DNA from: UBA8752 sp002336475
GTDB taxonomy: Bacteria > Bacteroidota > Bacteroidia > Flavobacteriales_D > Sanyastnellaceae
Direction of reading: 5' to 3'
NCBI GenBank assembly: GCA_943846755.1
Contig: OX044365.1
Location: 2,480,001 to 2,544,000, forward strand
DNA length: 64,000 nucleotides
Position 1 is the stretch's first letter. Each line of letters begins with the position of its first letter. The translations under genes were made by a program, and so were the position numbers. Below are positions 28,501-38,070 of this stretch, piece after piece. The notes under the pieces were generated by a model. It was not told the origin of the DNA and searched no databases. It was given only the letters and a program-made list of their open reading frames with translations.

Positions 28501-31500
28501 TCTTCGTGGCACAGGGCCACATAGTCCGCAGGCACTTCGGTGAAGACAGGTGCCACTGAGTCGATCAGTGTAACGGCCTGCATGAAGCTGCTGCTGTTTC
28601 CACAAGCGTCTAATGCTGTGTAAGTGCGCAGGTAGCCGGTGGGACAACCACCGCTTACGGGGTCGACGTTGCTGACGAAGACCGTGTCAAATGCACAGAG
28701 GTCGCTGACGGTGATGTCATACAGGGTCGAGTCGTCATAAAGGTCACAAGCGATGTTGTATGTGAAGGCTGAACCGGTGAAGTCTGGGCCAACAGTATCT
28801 ATGATGGCGAACACTGCCGTGGTGGCAGAGGCGTTGCCGCAATCATCGGTTGCCGTGAAGGTCACACTGGCAGAGCCCGTGGCTCCACATCCGGCTTCAA
28901 GTGCCGTAAAGTCATGGGTCCATGTGACGTCTGAGCACGCTTCTTCAGCAGCAGCGCCACCTTGAGCGGTAAGCCATGCATCGAGGTCGGCCGTGTTGCC
29001 TTGACCATCGCATTGCACAGTGAGGTCGGCAGATGCCGTGGTGACCTCTGGTGCCTCGCTGTCGCTAATGGTAAAGGTGGCTGAGCATGACGCAGCGTTG
29101 CCGCAGGCATCGGTGGCCGTGAACGTCACCAAGGCATGGCCTGTAGCTCCGCAGCTGTCCGACAATGCTTCGAAATCATGCGTGATTGCCGGATCGCTGC
29201 AATTGTCTGTCGCGGTGGTCGATGCCAACCAGGCTGCGAGGTCATCTGCGTTGCCGTTGCCATCACATTCAACCGTTAAGTCACCTGCACAACTGATCGC
29301 TGGAGCAAGGGTGTCACTGATAGAAATGGCCTGGGTGCACGTCGCAGTGCTGGCATTGTCACAGTTGTCTTCTGCCGTCACCGTAAAGGTCCGGGTAAAG
29401 GTGTATGAGCCGGCGCAGAGCGTATCCATCGGGCCATCTTCAAATACCACCTCGATCTCGATGTTGGCGCTGCAATTGTCAGAGACTTCATAACCTGGCA
29501 TGCCTGTGTTGCTGGTGTCAGAATCGACCATGCAATTGGCGTCGGAGAACAAAGCCACTTCATCTGGGCAGGTGATGCTGAGGAGTGGAGCCACAGTGTC
29601 AATCAATTCGATGAACTGGGTGAACGAGCTCGAGTTGTCGCAATCATCCGTCACAGTGTACTCGCGCATCAGCGTTGAGAAGGGCTGTACGCATCCTCCG
29701 CTGAATGGCATGTCTTGGAAGGTGATGGTGACCTCTCCACAGTCGTCGGTAGCTTCAATCAGGATGTTGTTGGGGTCTGAAGCATCTGTACCGTAAGCAT
29801 CGCAGGCGATCGATATGTTCATCTCGCCGGTCACTTCAGGGGCGGTTTCGTCCACAATGGTCAGCAGTTGAATGGCCGTACTGGCATTGCCGCAGTCATC
29901 CACAAAGGTGTAGGTCCTTTGAACCTCGTAGCTGCCTTGGCAAATGGTGCTGACGACGCCGTCTTCGACCCAGCTGTATGCCACATCGCTGTCGCAATTG
30001 TCGGTTCCTGACGCGCTGCCGTATTCCACTGAACTGTCGAATGCTGCGCAAGCGATTGTATCGGCTGTCACCGCGCCCACTGGGGCGAGGGTGTCAACCA
30101 ACGTGATCGTCTGGGTGCAGCTGGTGGTGTTCTCGCAGAAGTCTTCAGCCGTGAAGGTGCGCAGGATGGTCCTGCTGCCTTCGGGGCTGTCATCGTCGCC
30201 TTCGCAATCCAAGGTGGCTTCCCCATCCACAAAGGTGATGGTGATGTCTTCTTGCGAAGAGCAATTGTCATCTGCGGTGGCATCTCCCAAGAGCGCCGTG
30301 GAAAGGTCGGCAGAGCAGGCCTCATCCAGTGCTAGAATGGTGTCTGCAGGGCATGTGATCTCAGGTGCAATAATGTCATAGAGGGACACGTATTGACCGA
30401 AAGAACTGCTGTTTCCGCAGGCGTCAGTGGCCGTCCAAATCCGCTCATATGTACCAGGGCAACCGCCAGACAGCTGCATGGCCTCAATGGTGTAGGTCAC
30501 CTCAGAGCAATTGTCAGTAGCCTCGATGGGAACAAGCGTGGGATCCTCTGGATCGAGCAAGTCTTCGCAGGCAGCATAAGTATAGAGGATGGAGTTGCCA
30601 AAGTCAGGAGCGGTCACATCTTCCAAAGTGATGGTTTGGTCGCATGATGTTGTGGCCACATTGCCGCACTCGTCTGTGGCTTGTGCGGTCCAGGTGCGGG
30701 TAAAGGCATAGGTGTTGCCACATCCTGGTACAGTGTCGTGGTCCGCGTGGCTGATGCTCACGTCTACGGCGCCACCGCAATTGTCAGAGGCCTCGTAGGT
30801 GGGCTCTCCAGTAATAGCGGGGAGCGTTGAAGCCTCGCACATGGCATCGGCTTCCACTGTGGCATCGGCTGGACAGCTGATGGATACATCTGGTGCGGTC
30901 AAGTCTTGGATCAAGATGGTCTGCACGCAAGAAACAGAATCGCTGTTGCTGCAATGGTCTGTTGCTACAGCCGTCCATGTGCGCTCCAGCAATTGACTGC
31001 CGGTGCAGAGGTCGGTGTAGACGTCAGAATGGCTGATGGTGACTTCTGGATTTTCATCACAGTTGTCCAAAGCGCTTCCTGTCGCCGATCCCAAGACTTC
31101 AACAGAAACATCTGCGAAGCAGTTTGCATCCACGGCCAGGGAATCACCAGCAGGGCAAGAAATGCTCACTTCAGGTGCTACAGAGTCGGTCAAGTTGATG
31201 ACCTGCTCGAAAGTGGCCATGTTTCCGCAGTCGTCTGTGGCCTCGTAAATCCGAAGAATCGTGCCGGCACAAGCGCCACTCACAGGATTGTTGACTTGCA
31301 CCGTGATGGTGGCAGCGCTGCAATTGTCTGCAGCTTCGATCGCATACAGCGCATCTGCTGCGTATACATCACAGGCCATCGTCACAATGGTATCCGCTGT
31401 GAATACAGGGGCGGTTTGGTCCTCAATGGAAATCGTTTGCTCGCAGGTCTTTGTGGTTTGGTTGCCACAGTTGTCCGTCGCGGTGGCTGTCCAAGTCCGG

Positions 31501-34500
31501 GTAAAGGACATGTTGCCTTCACAAGTGTTGACTGTATCGGCATCGCTGTGCGACATGGATACTGCGGGCATGCCGGTGCAGTTGTCAGAAGCCGCAATCA
31601 CAGGGATGCCCAGTGCAACTGGATCGGTGTTGGCGGTGCAATTCTCGTCTGCCAGCAGCAAGGTGTCTGCAGGGCAGGTCAAGCTCAATTCAGGAGCGAT
31701 GAGGTCTTGAACCACGATGATTTGCTGACAGGTCGCAGTATCGGTATTGCTGCAATGGTCTGTAGCCACAGCGGTCCAGGTCCTGGTGATGATTTGGCTT
31801 CCAGAACAAGGGGTCTCGATGGCATCGCTGTGTGAAACGCTCACTGCGGGCATTTCGTCGCAGTTGTCTGTCGCATTTGCTGTGGCAGATCCGAGGGCTT
31901 CGATGCCGGTTTCAGCAAAGCAAGCTGCATCGACCTGCAAGGAGTCTCCTGCCGGGCATTCAATGCTCACCTCTGGGGCGACATCGTCGGTCAACTGGAT
32001 CAATTGAATGGCCGTTGACACGTTGCTGCAAGCATCGGTGGCACTGTAGGTGCGCAGAATGGAACCTGCGCAGCCTTCATCAAGGTCGGTTTGGCTGTCG
32101 ATGATCAAGGAGACTGCACTGCAATTGTCTGAAGCGCTGACTTCGTAGAGTTCAGTCGCAGAATAGGCATCACAGGCCACCTGGATGGTGTCCATGACCG
32201 CAATTACAGGTGCAGTATTGTCTTCAACACTGATGGATTGAGCGCAAGAAGCCATGGCGGTATTGCCACATTCATCCGTAGCCGTTACCGAGAACGTCCT
32301 CGTGAAAGAGAAGGAGCCTTCGCAAGAGGAAGAGGTATCCGCATCGACATACGATGAGGACAGTTCCACTTCTCCACCGCAGGCATCGGTAGCGCTGATG
32401 AGGGGCATGCCCAGTGCATCTGTTCCAGTGGAAGCCGCACAATTCTCATCGGCAAACACGGTGGTGTCTGTTGGGCAGGTCAGGCTGAGTTCCGGTGCAA
32501 TCAAATCCAATACCGTGATGGTCTGGGTGCAGGTAGCCGTGGCAGTATTCTCACACTGGTCTGTTCCGATGGCGGTCCATGTCCGCACGATGGTCATGGA
32601 TCCTGTGCAGGTCGATGACACCGCGTCGGAATAGGTGAAGCTGAGTTCGGGGCTGTCATCACAGGCGTCTTCTACCGATGCCGTTGGCATTCCCAAAGTT
32701 GCACTGGTGGTGTCTACTGCGCAGTCGACGTCTACCTCGAGTTGAATGTCCTGTGGGCACTCCGTCAGTGTTACAGCAGGTGCGACGGTGTCGATGAGGT
32801 TTACCGCTTGCTCGTAAAACGAGACATTGCCGCATTCGTCTTCTGCACGGTAGGTGCGGTAAGCCACATTGGGGCAAGTACCGGTCACAATTTGCACAGA
32901 GTCGATGGTCAAAGTGACGTCTCCGCAACTGTCTTCCGTAGTAATGTCGTAGATCGCATCTGCGTCATATTCGCTGCAGGCGATGTCATAGTCCTGGGAG
33001 CCGCTGAACTCCGGTGCGGTAGTGTCTTGAATGATGAAGTCCAAATCAATGTCGCTTGAATTCCCGCATTCATCGGTGGTTGTGAACGTATAGGTGGTCG
33101 ATCCGGTTTCGCCGCAACCGCCGCTCATGGCCGACATCGAATAGGTCCAACTGGTCGTTCCACAGAGGTCCGTCGATTGGGCACCGCCATGATTGGCGAG
33201 CCACGCGGAGCGTTCGGCCTGATTCCCATCGCCATCGCATTCTACCAGTGCATTCTCACCGCCAGAAATGAGCGGAGGATTGGTGTCAATGATGGTGATG
33301 ACTTGGGTGTGGGTGGTGCTGTTTTCGCAAGCGTCTTCAGCGATCCAGCTGCGCTCAATGGTGCGGCAGCCTTGCGCGGTAAATGCTGTTTCAACTTCTC
33401 CGTTGAACGTCACTGTCGGCAAGCCTGCGCCGGTGCAGTTGTCGCTTGCCGTGATGCCGGTAGTAGGAGGCAGATCCTCGCTGCATTCTATGGTGAGATC
33501 ACCAGGAGCATTGTCAAAAGTGGGGGCGATGGTGTCGATGAAGGTGAAGACCTGCTCGACGTGCTGTGTGGTGGCACAAGCGGTATCGACCAAAGAGTAA
33601 GTCAGCACGACTTGATCGTCGCAAAGGGCCTCAGTGTTGACGTTGCAGTCGAGGTTGACCAGAACGTCTCCGTTGGCACCTGAGGCTGGGAGCCCGAGGA
33701 TGTTGCCTTCCCACGCGAACCAACCGCCAGCGCCGTATCCGCAATTGCGGTCGTTGGCCATCTCACCTACTTGGAAACCAAAGTATTCGTTGTGAGGAGC
33801 GTGGTTCAGGAAGAGCAAGCTGCCATCCAGTCCACCAGAACCCGTGAGGTAGCTCTGGTCGTTTTTCATGGTGTACACGGTCCAGGCATCGGTGATGTCC
33901 GAAGTGGGCGTGCAGTCCATGGAAGTTTTGAAACCACCGCCCCAGTCGGCGCCAGAGGTGCCGTTTTCATAGGTGATGTAAACATCCCAGATTTCGTTGG
34001 CATTTTCCGTTCCTACGACTTGTCCTTCGAGGACGGCAGTGTTGCTGTTGGGATACTCAGTAAAAGTCAACCCCTCTGCAGTAGGGAGGTAATATGAAGA
34101 GGTCACGCCGAAGTTTTCGATTCCGAAGAGGACGATGGCACCGTCTTCTCCAATGCCCAAAGCGGTCGTTGCATTGCATACGTTTTCAGTAAGCCTGCGC
34201 GCAGCCACGCCACAACTGACGCCGACTGCGTCACCCGTGCACAAGTTGGTTGCTGTAAGGCCAGATTCGCAGCTTACTTGGTCTAAATCTTCTTGGCAGT
34301 CGAGCACTTGATCTTCGAGTTCAACGTCCAAAGCCAAGCATTCTGGGGAGCAGAAATTGCCGAGAGGATCTCCATTGCAATCAAAGCCTGCTGCGGGTCC
34401 ATTGCCGCCACATTCGCCGCATTCGTCGACTTCGCCAACGCAATCGTCTTCGTTGTCGCAAATGCCATCGGAATCAGCATCTCCTTCACATTCTCCGCCA

Positions 34501-36203
34501 CATACGCCCAGGGCATCCTCTTGATTGCCGTCGCAATCGCAATCTCCGGCAGGGATTCCATCACCACCACATTCGCCGCAAGCATCGAGTGTCGCGCAAG
34601 AGCCATCGTCAATGGTGGCTGTGGCGTCATAATTGCACGCACCGCTAGAGGTGCACCCTGCGCATGATTCGAATTCACATGATCCGTCGTCATTCGTAGC
34701 TGACGCGTTAAAGTTGCAGGCCTCTGCATCGGTGCAGCCTGCTGTTTCTGCATCGTCGCAGATTCCGTTGCCATCGGTGTCAGCTGCGCAGTCGCCACCG
34801 CAGACGCCGAGGGCGTCCAACTGGTTGCCCGCGCAATCGCAGGCACCGTCGGCGATGTCATCGCAACCGCATTCAAAGGTTTCACCAGGGCCGTTGCACA
34901 CGCCGCAAGCGTCAAGTGCACCAATGCAGTCGTCCACGTCGTCGCAGATGCCGTCACCATCGGTGTCAGCCGCGCAGTCGCCACCGCAGACGCCGAGGGC
35001 GTCCAACTGGTTGCCCGCGCAATCGCAGGCACCGTCGGCGATGTCATCGCAACCGCATTCGAAAGTTTCACCGGGCCCGTTGCACACGCCGCAAGCGTCA
35101 AGTGCACCAATGCAGTCGTCCACGTCGTCGCAGATGCCGTCACCATCGGTGTCAGCCGCGCAGTCGCCACCGCAGACGCCGAGGGCGTCCAACTGGTTGC
35201 CCGCGCAATCGCAGGCACCGTCGGCGATGTCATCGCAACCGCATTCGAAAGTTTCACCGGGGCCGTTGCATACGCCGCAAGCGTCAAGCGTGCCTTCGCA
35301 AGTATCTATGTCGTCACAGATGCCATCGCTGTCGCTGTCATTGGAGGCCACGAGGCCACCATCACATGTTTCGCAAGGCTCATTTGCAAAGACGCAAGAG
35401 CCGTTGTCGCTGTTTGCTGTTTCGTCATAGTTGCAAGCCAAGTTGTCAGTACAACCTGGATTGGAAAGTGTGAAAGGCAAGTACACCGTTCCGTTGATGT
35501 TGTCACCGTCGAGGAAAATTTGAGCGTTGATGTTGCCTGACAAGTCACCATCTGTGGTCAATTGCGCGATCAAAACACGTTGAGCGGGTCCACCAATCCC
35601 GTTCGTTGCGCTTGGCAAAGTGAACCATCCGCCCCCAGTGAGATCGTTGATTTCAAAACTCGACCCGTTAGAGTCGTCCTCTGGCTCAAAGTTGGCAACC
35701 CATGAGTCGTTCCCGGACTCTAAAATTGTGATGTCAGACTGACCTTGAGAATTCGATGCTGGTTGGTCAATTCCAATCGTGACAAAACTGTCAAATTCAT
35801 TGGAGGGATAAGAACCCCAAAGGGCCTCCACAATGCCCGCAGGTGTTGTGCCGCCGAGGGGTGATGATTGAAAGAAACTGCCTGAAGTTTCAATCGTCAT
35901 GGGCTCATTTACGTTGCCATAGATGCTGGAGACCTTGTCATCTTGTGTGCTAGTGGTGATGTAAATACGGTAGGTGCTGAATCCTGTCAAGTCAGCATCA
36001 AGTAGGATGCCTATGTTCTCTTGGACCGTGTCGATTTCGACTTCAAAGTCAGTCAACATTTCCAATTGAGCGGGACTCAATTCAGAAGGTTCGAATGAAA
36101 GGAAGCTGTCCGATTCCTGGCTCCACATTGGGGCAGAAATAGACAACAACAGCAACATTATAAGGTGGCGATGTGAGAACATTGTAGATAAGGTCAAGCG
36201 CAT
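25548..36203 (-). CDS. Giant (3,551-residue) HYR-repeat surface protein with type A T9SS sorting domain
   Basis: ATG at 36203 (a TTG three codons upstream is ignored). Order of domains: signal peptide (ending near APMWSQ), DSWVTIG-type domain (about 36030-35450), GCTD..CNYDE..DNGSC repeat, three near-identical 62-residue Cys/Asp repeats (35343-34786), further Cys-rich repeats including GCTD..CNF/CNYDA and DACGECGG types, a first 'EYFGFQVG...YGAGGWFAW' domain (about 34160-33640), roughly 28 HYR-like modules (33620-26730) with 'DxCGN' and 'xDxxAPxxS' motifs, a second 'NYYAFQIG...YGYSGWFGY' domain (about 26500-25980), and a T9SS type A domain (about 25800-25548, PNPTNDW...MYQIRLS...KKLLVTE). The last parts closely match the protein at 1-5365, so the two are paralogues. 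Expected on the cell surface; adhesion or matrix role is inference. Frame intact over 10.6 kb. Confidence 0.9.
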   Translation of the reverse strand: MRLTLSTMFSHRHLIMLLLLSISAPMWSQESDSFLSFEPSELSPAQLEMLTDFEVEIDTVQENIGILLDADLTGFSTYRIYITTSTQDDKVSSIYGNVNEPMTIETSGSFFQSSPLGGTTPAGIVEALWGSYPSNEFDSFVTIGIDQPASNSQGQSDITILESGNDSWVANFEPEDDSNGSSFEINDLTGGGWFTLPSATNGIGGPAQRVLIAQLTTDGDLSGNINAQIFLDGDNINGTVYLPFTLSNPGCTDNLACNYDETANSDNGSCVFANEPCETCDGGLVASNDSDSDGICDDIDTCEGTLDACGVCNGPGETFECGCDDIADGACDCAGNQLDALGVCGGDCAADTDGDGICDDVDDCIGALDACGVCNGPGETFECGCDDIADGACDCAGNQLDALGVCGGDCAADTDGDGICDDVDDCIGALDACGVCNGPGETFECGCDDIADGACDCAGNQLDALGVCGGDCAADTDGNGICDDAETAGCTDAEACNFNASATNDDGSCEFESCAGCTSSGACNYDATATIDDGSCATLDACGECGGDGIPAGDCDCDGNQEDALGVCGGECEGDADSDGICDNEDDCVGEVDECGECGGNGPAAGFDCNGDPLGNFCSPECLALDVELEDQVLDCQEDLDQVSCESGLTATNLCTGDAVGVSCGVAARRLTENVCNATTALGIGEDGAIVLFGIENFGVTSSYYLPTAEGLTFTEYPNSNTAVLEGQVVGTENANEIWDVYITYENGTSGADWGGGFKTSMDCTPTSDITDAWTVYTMKNDQSYLTGSGGLDGSLLFLNHAPHNEYFGFQVGEMANDRNCGYGAGGWFAWEGNILGLPASGANGDVLVNLDCNVNTEALCDDQVVLTYSLVDTACATTQHVEQVFTFIDTIAPTFDNAPGDLTIECSEDLPPTTGITASDNCTGAGLPTVTFNGEVETAFTAQGCRTIERSWIAEDACENSTTHTQVITIIDTNPPLISGGENALVECDGDGNQAERSAWLANHGGAQSTDLCGTTSWTYSMSAMSGGCGETGSTTYTFTTTDECGNSSDIDLDFIIQDTTAPEFSGSQDYDIACSEYDADAIYDITTEDSCGDVTLTIDSVQIVTGTCPNVAYRTYRAEDECGNVSFYEQAVNLIDTVAPAVTLTECPQDIQLEVDVDCAVDTTSATLGMPTASVEDACDDSPELSFTYSDAVSSTCTGSMTIVRTWTAIGTDQCENTATATCTQTITVLDLIAPELSLTCPTDTTVFADENCAASTGTDALGMPLISATDACGGEVELSSSYVDADTSSSCEGSFSFTRTFSVTATDECGNTAMASCAQSISVEDNTAPVIAVMDTIQVACDAYSATELYEVSASDNCSAVSLIIDSQTDLDEGCAGSILRTYSATDACSNVSTAIQLIQLTDDVAPEVSIECPAGDSLQVDAACFAETGIEALGSATANATDNCDEMPAVSVSHSDAIETPCSGSQIITRTWTAVATDHCSNTDTATCQQIIVVQDLIAPELSLTCPADTLLLADENCTANTDPVALGIPVIAASDNCTGMPAVSMSHSDADTVNTCEGNMSFTRTWTATATDNCGNQTTKTCEQTISIEDQTAPVFTADTIVTMACDVYAADALYAIEAADNCSAATITVQVNNPVSGACAGTILRIYEATDDCGNMATFEQVINLTDSVAPEVSISCPAGDSLAVDANCFADVSVEVLGSATGSALDNCDENPEVTISHSDVYTDLCTGSQLLERTWTAVATDHCSNSDSVSCVQTILIQDLTAPDVSISCPADATVEADAMCEASTLPAITGEPTYEASDNCGGAVDVSISHADHDTVPGCGNTYAFTRTWTAQATDECGNVATTSCDQTITLEDVTAPDFGNSILYTYAACEDLLDPEDPTLVPIEATDNCSEVTYTIEAMQLSGGCPGTYERIWTATDACGNSSSFGQYVSLYDIIAPEITCPADTILALDEACSADLSTALLGDATADDNCSSQEDITITFVDGEATLDCEGDDDSPEGSRTILRTFTAEDFCENTTSCTQTITLVDTLAPVGAVTADTIACAAFDSSVEYGSASGTDNCDSDVAYSWVEDGVVSTICQGSYEVQRTYTFVDDCGNASTAIQLLTIVDETAPEVTGEMNISIACDAYGTDASDPNNILIEATDDCGEVTITFQDMPFSGGCVQPFSTLMREYTVTDDCDNSSSFTQFIELIDTVAPLLSITCPDEVALFSDANCMVDSDTSNTGMPGYEVSDNCSANIEIEVVFEDGPMDTLCAGSYTFTRTFTVTAEDNCDNASTATCTQAISISDTLAPAISCAGDLTVECDGNGNADDLAAWLASTTATDNCSDPAITHDFEALSDSCGATGHALVTFTATDACGNAASCSATFTISDSEAPEVTTASADLTVQCDGQGNTADLDAWLTAQGGAAAEEACSDVTWTHDFTALEAGCGATGSASVTFTATDDCGNASATTAVFAIIDTVGPDFTGSAFTYNIACDLYDDSTLYDITVSDLCAFDTVFVSNVDPVSGGCPTGYLRTYTALDACGNSSSFMQAVTLIDSVAPVFTEVPADYVALCHEDHPLADAAATDNCDSDVTITVSADTTAGDCPQAYTVTRTFTAEDECENITTATQVIQVVDTLAPTFVELLPADTTVDCHAVPSAELLTASDLCDDVTVTFGEDTTAGDCPDAYTLTRTWSTADACGNATSHTQVVTVQDTTAPSIDTPAADLTVECDGLGNVFDYLTWQSSNASAAASDLCGSVSWSSAVDSTFDACDGSVGGSIVVFTATDACGNSASTTATYTIQDTQAPVIELDSLVEVMCADYSDTIPYGFSASDICSDVTVAIADTETEGPCAGAFEREYTVTDACGNATSAMQIVHLYDSIAPIFSSVPVDTTIQCGGDFSIEALGAPEAEDNCLGSVTITSLDAIVDSIGADCYTINRLWTATDVCGNEKSVTQNITISDTEAPELSASYPADATLEADETCNANTDVSETGSASAAASDNCDPDVEVAISYTDSTAEGCGSTVSLLRTWSITATDNCGNETSDSHVQEISIIDVTAPTLSIAGPDSITLSQTADCDVYTGADSLGTVSYEASDACDPSPEVTITYTDSPQIYTCASDDSAAEGDYTFTRTFTVIATDACGNADTLSVDQTIEVLDQIAPQFTNTCGLANGEVLSVCCEEVGGTVTIPDSCGVSFQDNCDTEVSLTYTESYLGDNAPTEDVTAYCSATLPAAFADEETCNGMDPHSLRIFNLPGGAELYAPVANGTVALMADGQWVLTQSVIALDGSGNGWDIAVTFGEAMDWTTWDNQAFPTSYKRDCGDLVDDHENWDYRLMQSGTLTGTGSYAGSTLSLVHAPANNYYAFQIGLAGNNMNNAYGYSGWFGYSGTFNNNFVMGSGDLFGDLDCCLPWSIEREYLLVDDCGNAATFEYTVDVNGSDCTESGDAGLSGDSDVDHTPSVLGGAGDLSVGKSPIRVTNLQPNPTNDWSQLGFEVESEMRVVISMFSMDGVLVTDLYDGFAAPGVNHSLDIPADDLQSGMYQIRLSNAQYMIVKKLLVTE
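34786..35343 (-). repeat. Three tandem 186-bp near-identical repeats
   Basis: The marker GCGCAGTCGCCACCG occurs at 34786, 34972 and 35158, exactly 186 bases (62 codons) apart, with only a few base differences between units; the third unit diverges at its right end. They encode 'DACGVCNGPGETFECGCDD' and 'DTDGDGICDDVDDC' segments. Confidence 0.9.
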
Positions 36204-36433
36204 GGAGACCAAAAATTGAACCGATTAGTCTATTTATATATGCCGAAAACAAACTTTATATGGGCATTTTCGATGTATAATTATGTCTATCGATGAAAAT
36301 TGACATTTCGTCGGTAGGAGTTTATAGACGTTTCGTGGATGGACTCTGTGTTGTGCGGAGGGGGCCACTTTTATTCGAGATATTCTTGTCAGATAGACGC
36401 TGGGGTTGGTGTTTCTGCGAACGGGGGCAGCGC

Positions 36434-36441
36434 TATCTTCG
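36434..36441 (+). promoter_or_regulatory. -7 box TATCTTCG for adk
   Basis: TATCTTCG differs from TAnnTTTG at one position and ends 6 bases before the adk ATG. The 244-bp gap to the left (36204-36447), noticeably A+T rich on its left side, separates divergent genes and must hold both promoters; I see no clear box for the leftward gene. Confidence 0.45.
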
Positions 36442-36447
36442 CTGTCC

Positions 36448-37023
36448 ATGCAGAACATTGTCCTATTTGGCCCTCCTGGCGCGGGAAAAGGCACCCAGAG
36501 CGCCTTTTTGGTTGATCATTTCGGGTTTGTACACCTCTCGACCGGTGACATTTTCAGGTCCAACATTAAGGGAGCCACGGAATTGGGGAAACTCGCCAAG
36601 TCTTATTTGGACAAGGGCCAACTTGTACCGGATGGCGTGACGATTGAAATGTTGGAGGACTCGGTGAATGCCAGCCCTGATGCCAAAGGGTTCATTTTTG
36701 ACGGCTTTCCCAGAACGACGGCGCAAGCAGAGGCATTGGATGCGTTTCTGAAAGGGAAGGGGCATGCGATTTCGGCCATGCTGGCGCTGGAAGTCCCTGA
36801 AGAAGAGTTGAGGACGCGTTTGGCGAAAAGGGCCGAGACCAGCGGAAGGGTAGATGATGCCGATCCCCTCGTGATCCAAAAGCGGATTGACGTTTACAAT
36901 GAAGAGACGGCTCCTGTAGCTGAACACTACCGGTTCCAGAACAAGTACATAGGAGTGCAAGGCGTGGGTGGCATGGAGGAGATTTTCGAACGTCTTTCTG
37001 CAGCCATCAAGGGCCTATCCTGA
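36448..37023 (+). CDS. adk: Adenylate kinase
   Basis: 191 residues, the short-lid form common in Bacteroidota. P-loop GPPGAGKG (residues 8-15), 'HLSTGDIFR' AMP-binding segment, 'GFIFDGFPRTTAQAEAL' and the short lid region around 'RAETSGRVDD' are present. It interconverts ATP, AMP and ADP in the cytoplasm. The start at 36448 is favoured because the P-loop normally lies within ten residues of the N-terminus and a -7 box precedes it. Followed 12 bases later by obgE. Confidence 0.97.
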   Translation: MQNIVLFGPPGAGKGTQSAFLVDHFGFVHLSTGDIFRSNIKGATELGKLAKSYLDKGQLVPDGVTIEMLEDSVNASPDAKGFIFDGFPRTTAQAEALDAFLKGKGHAISAMLALEVPEEELRTRLAKRAETSGRVDDADPLVIQKRIDVYNEETAPVAEHYRFQNKYIGVQGVGGMEEIFERLSAAIKGLS

Positions 37024-37035
37024 GCCCCTGATTCA

Positions 37036-38034
37036 ATGGCAAGCGAGAATTTCGTCGACTACGTAAAGCTGTGCTGCCGATCTGGAAAGGGAGGAGCGGG
37101 GAGTACGCACATGCACCGAGACCGCATGACTTCCAAGGGAGGTCCTGACGGAGGGGACGGAGGCCGCGGAGGCCACGTGATTCTTAGGGGGAATTCCCAA
37201 AATTGGACCTTGTTGCACCTGAAGTACCGCAAGCACATCAAGGCGGGGCATGGCGAGTCAGGAGGTGCGAACCGCAGACATGGTGCCGATGGCAAGGACG
37301 AGTTTCTGGACGTGCCCATTGGGACAGTAGTTCGAGATGCAGACACCAAAGAAATCGTCGGTGAAATCACGGAGGAAGGCCAAGAATGGGTGTTGATTCC
37401 GGGTGGCCGAGGAGGGCTTGGCAACGACCACTTCAAATCGCCCACGAACCAGACGCCGCGCTATGCGCAACCGGGTGAGGATGCCCAAGAAGTTTGGCGA
37501 ATCTTGGAGCTCAAGTTGCTCGCTGATGTTGGCCTGGTGGGATTTCCCAATGCGGGCAAGTCGACCTTATTGAGTGTGGTGAGTGCGGCTAAGCCAGAAA
37601 TCGCCGATTACCCGTTTACGACCATTCGTCCCAATTTGGGGATGGTGGCCTATCGCGGAGATCGCAGTTTTGTCATGGCCGATATTCCGGGTATCATCGA
37701 AGGTGCACATGAAGGAAAAGGGCTGGGCCTCCGGTTTTTGCGTCACATTGAACGCAACGCGGTCTTGCTCTTTTTGGTGCCGGGTGATGCCGATGACATT
37801 GCCGAGGCATATCGGGTGTTGTTGCGTGAATTGGAACAGTACAATCCAGAGCTTCTGCAAAAGGACCGCATCTTGTCCATCAGCAAATGCGATCTGCTCG
37901 ATGCTGAATTGCGCATGGAAGTGACCGCAGAATTGGGGTCATTGGACCACCACTATTTCAGTGCGGTGACCGGAGAAGGTTTGGACCGGTTAAAAGACCA
38001 GATTTGGCAGGCCATTTCAGGAGACATTTCCTGA
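37036..38034 (+). CDS. obgE: Obg-family GTPase
   Basis: 332 residues. The Gly-rich Obg fold (residues 5-160, 'GGAGSTHMHRD', 'GGPDGGDGGRGG', 'GGRGGLGNDHF') is followed by the G domain: G1 GFPNAGKS (169-176), G2 'YPFTTIRPN', G3 DIPG (216-219) and G4 as SKCD (283-286) rather than NKxD. It ends without the long C-terminal extension of some homologues. Involved in late 50S ribosome assembly and stress control. Co-directional with adk, 12 bases apart. Confidence 0.96.
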   Translation: MASENFVDYVKLCCRSGKGGAGSTHMHRDRMTSKGGPDGGDGGRGGHVILRGNSQNWTLLHLKYRKHIKAGHGESGGANRRHGADGKDEFLDVPIGTVVRDADTKEIVGEITEEGQEWVLIPGGRGGLGNDHFKSPTNQTPRYAQPGEDAQEVWRILELKLLADVGLVGFPNAGKSTLLSVVSAAKPEIADYPFTTIRPNLGMVAYRGDRSFVMADIPGIIEGAHEGKGLGLRFLRHIERNAVLLFLVPGDADDIAEAYRVLLRELEQYNPELLQKDRILSISKCDLLDAELRMEVTAELGSLDHHYFSAVTGEGLDRLKDQIWQAISGDIS

Positions 38035-38049
38035 ACTCTCGCTTCGCGG

Positions 38050-38057
38050 TACCTTCG
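38050..38057 (+). promoter_or_regulatory. -7 box TACCTTCG for fused E1 gene
   Basis: TACCTTCG resembles TAnnTTTG and ends 13 bases before the ATG at 38071, giving the E1 gene a possible own promoter after obgE. Confidence 0.35.
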
Positions 38058-38070
38058 CGTCGCACCATCA

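Noticed and set aside
34283..35473. Long open frames on both strands opposite or overlapping the Cys/Asp repeats, including Arg-rich and Ala/Thr-rich translations
   Set aside because: They follow the 186-bp repeat of the real gene in other frames and have low-complexity, repeat-driven composition.
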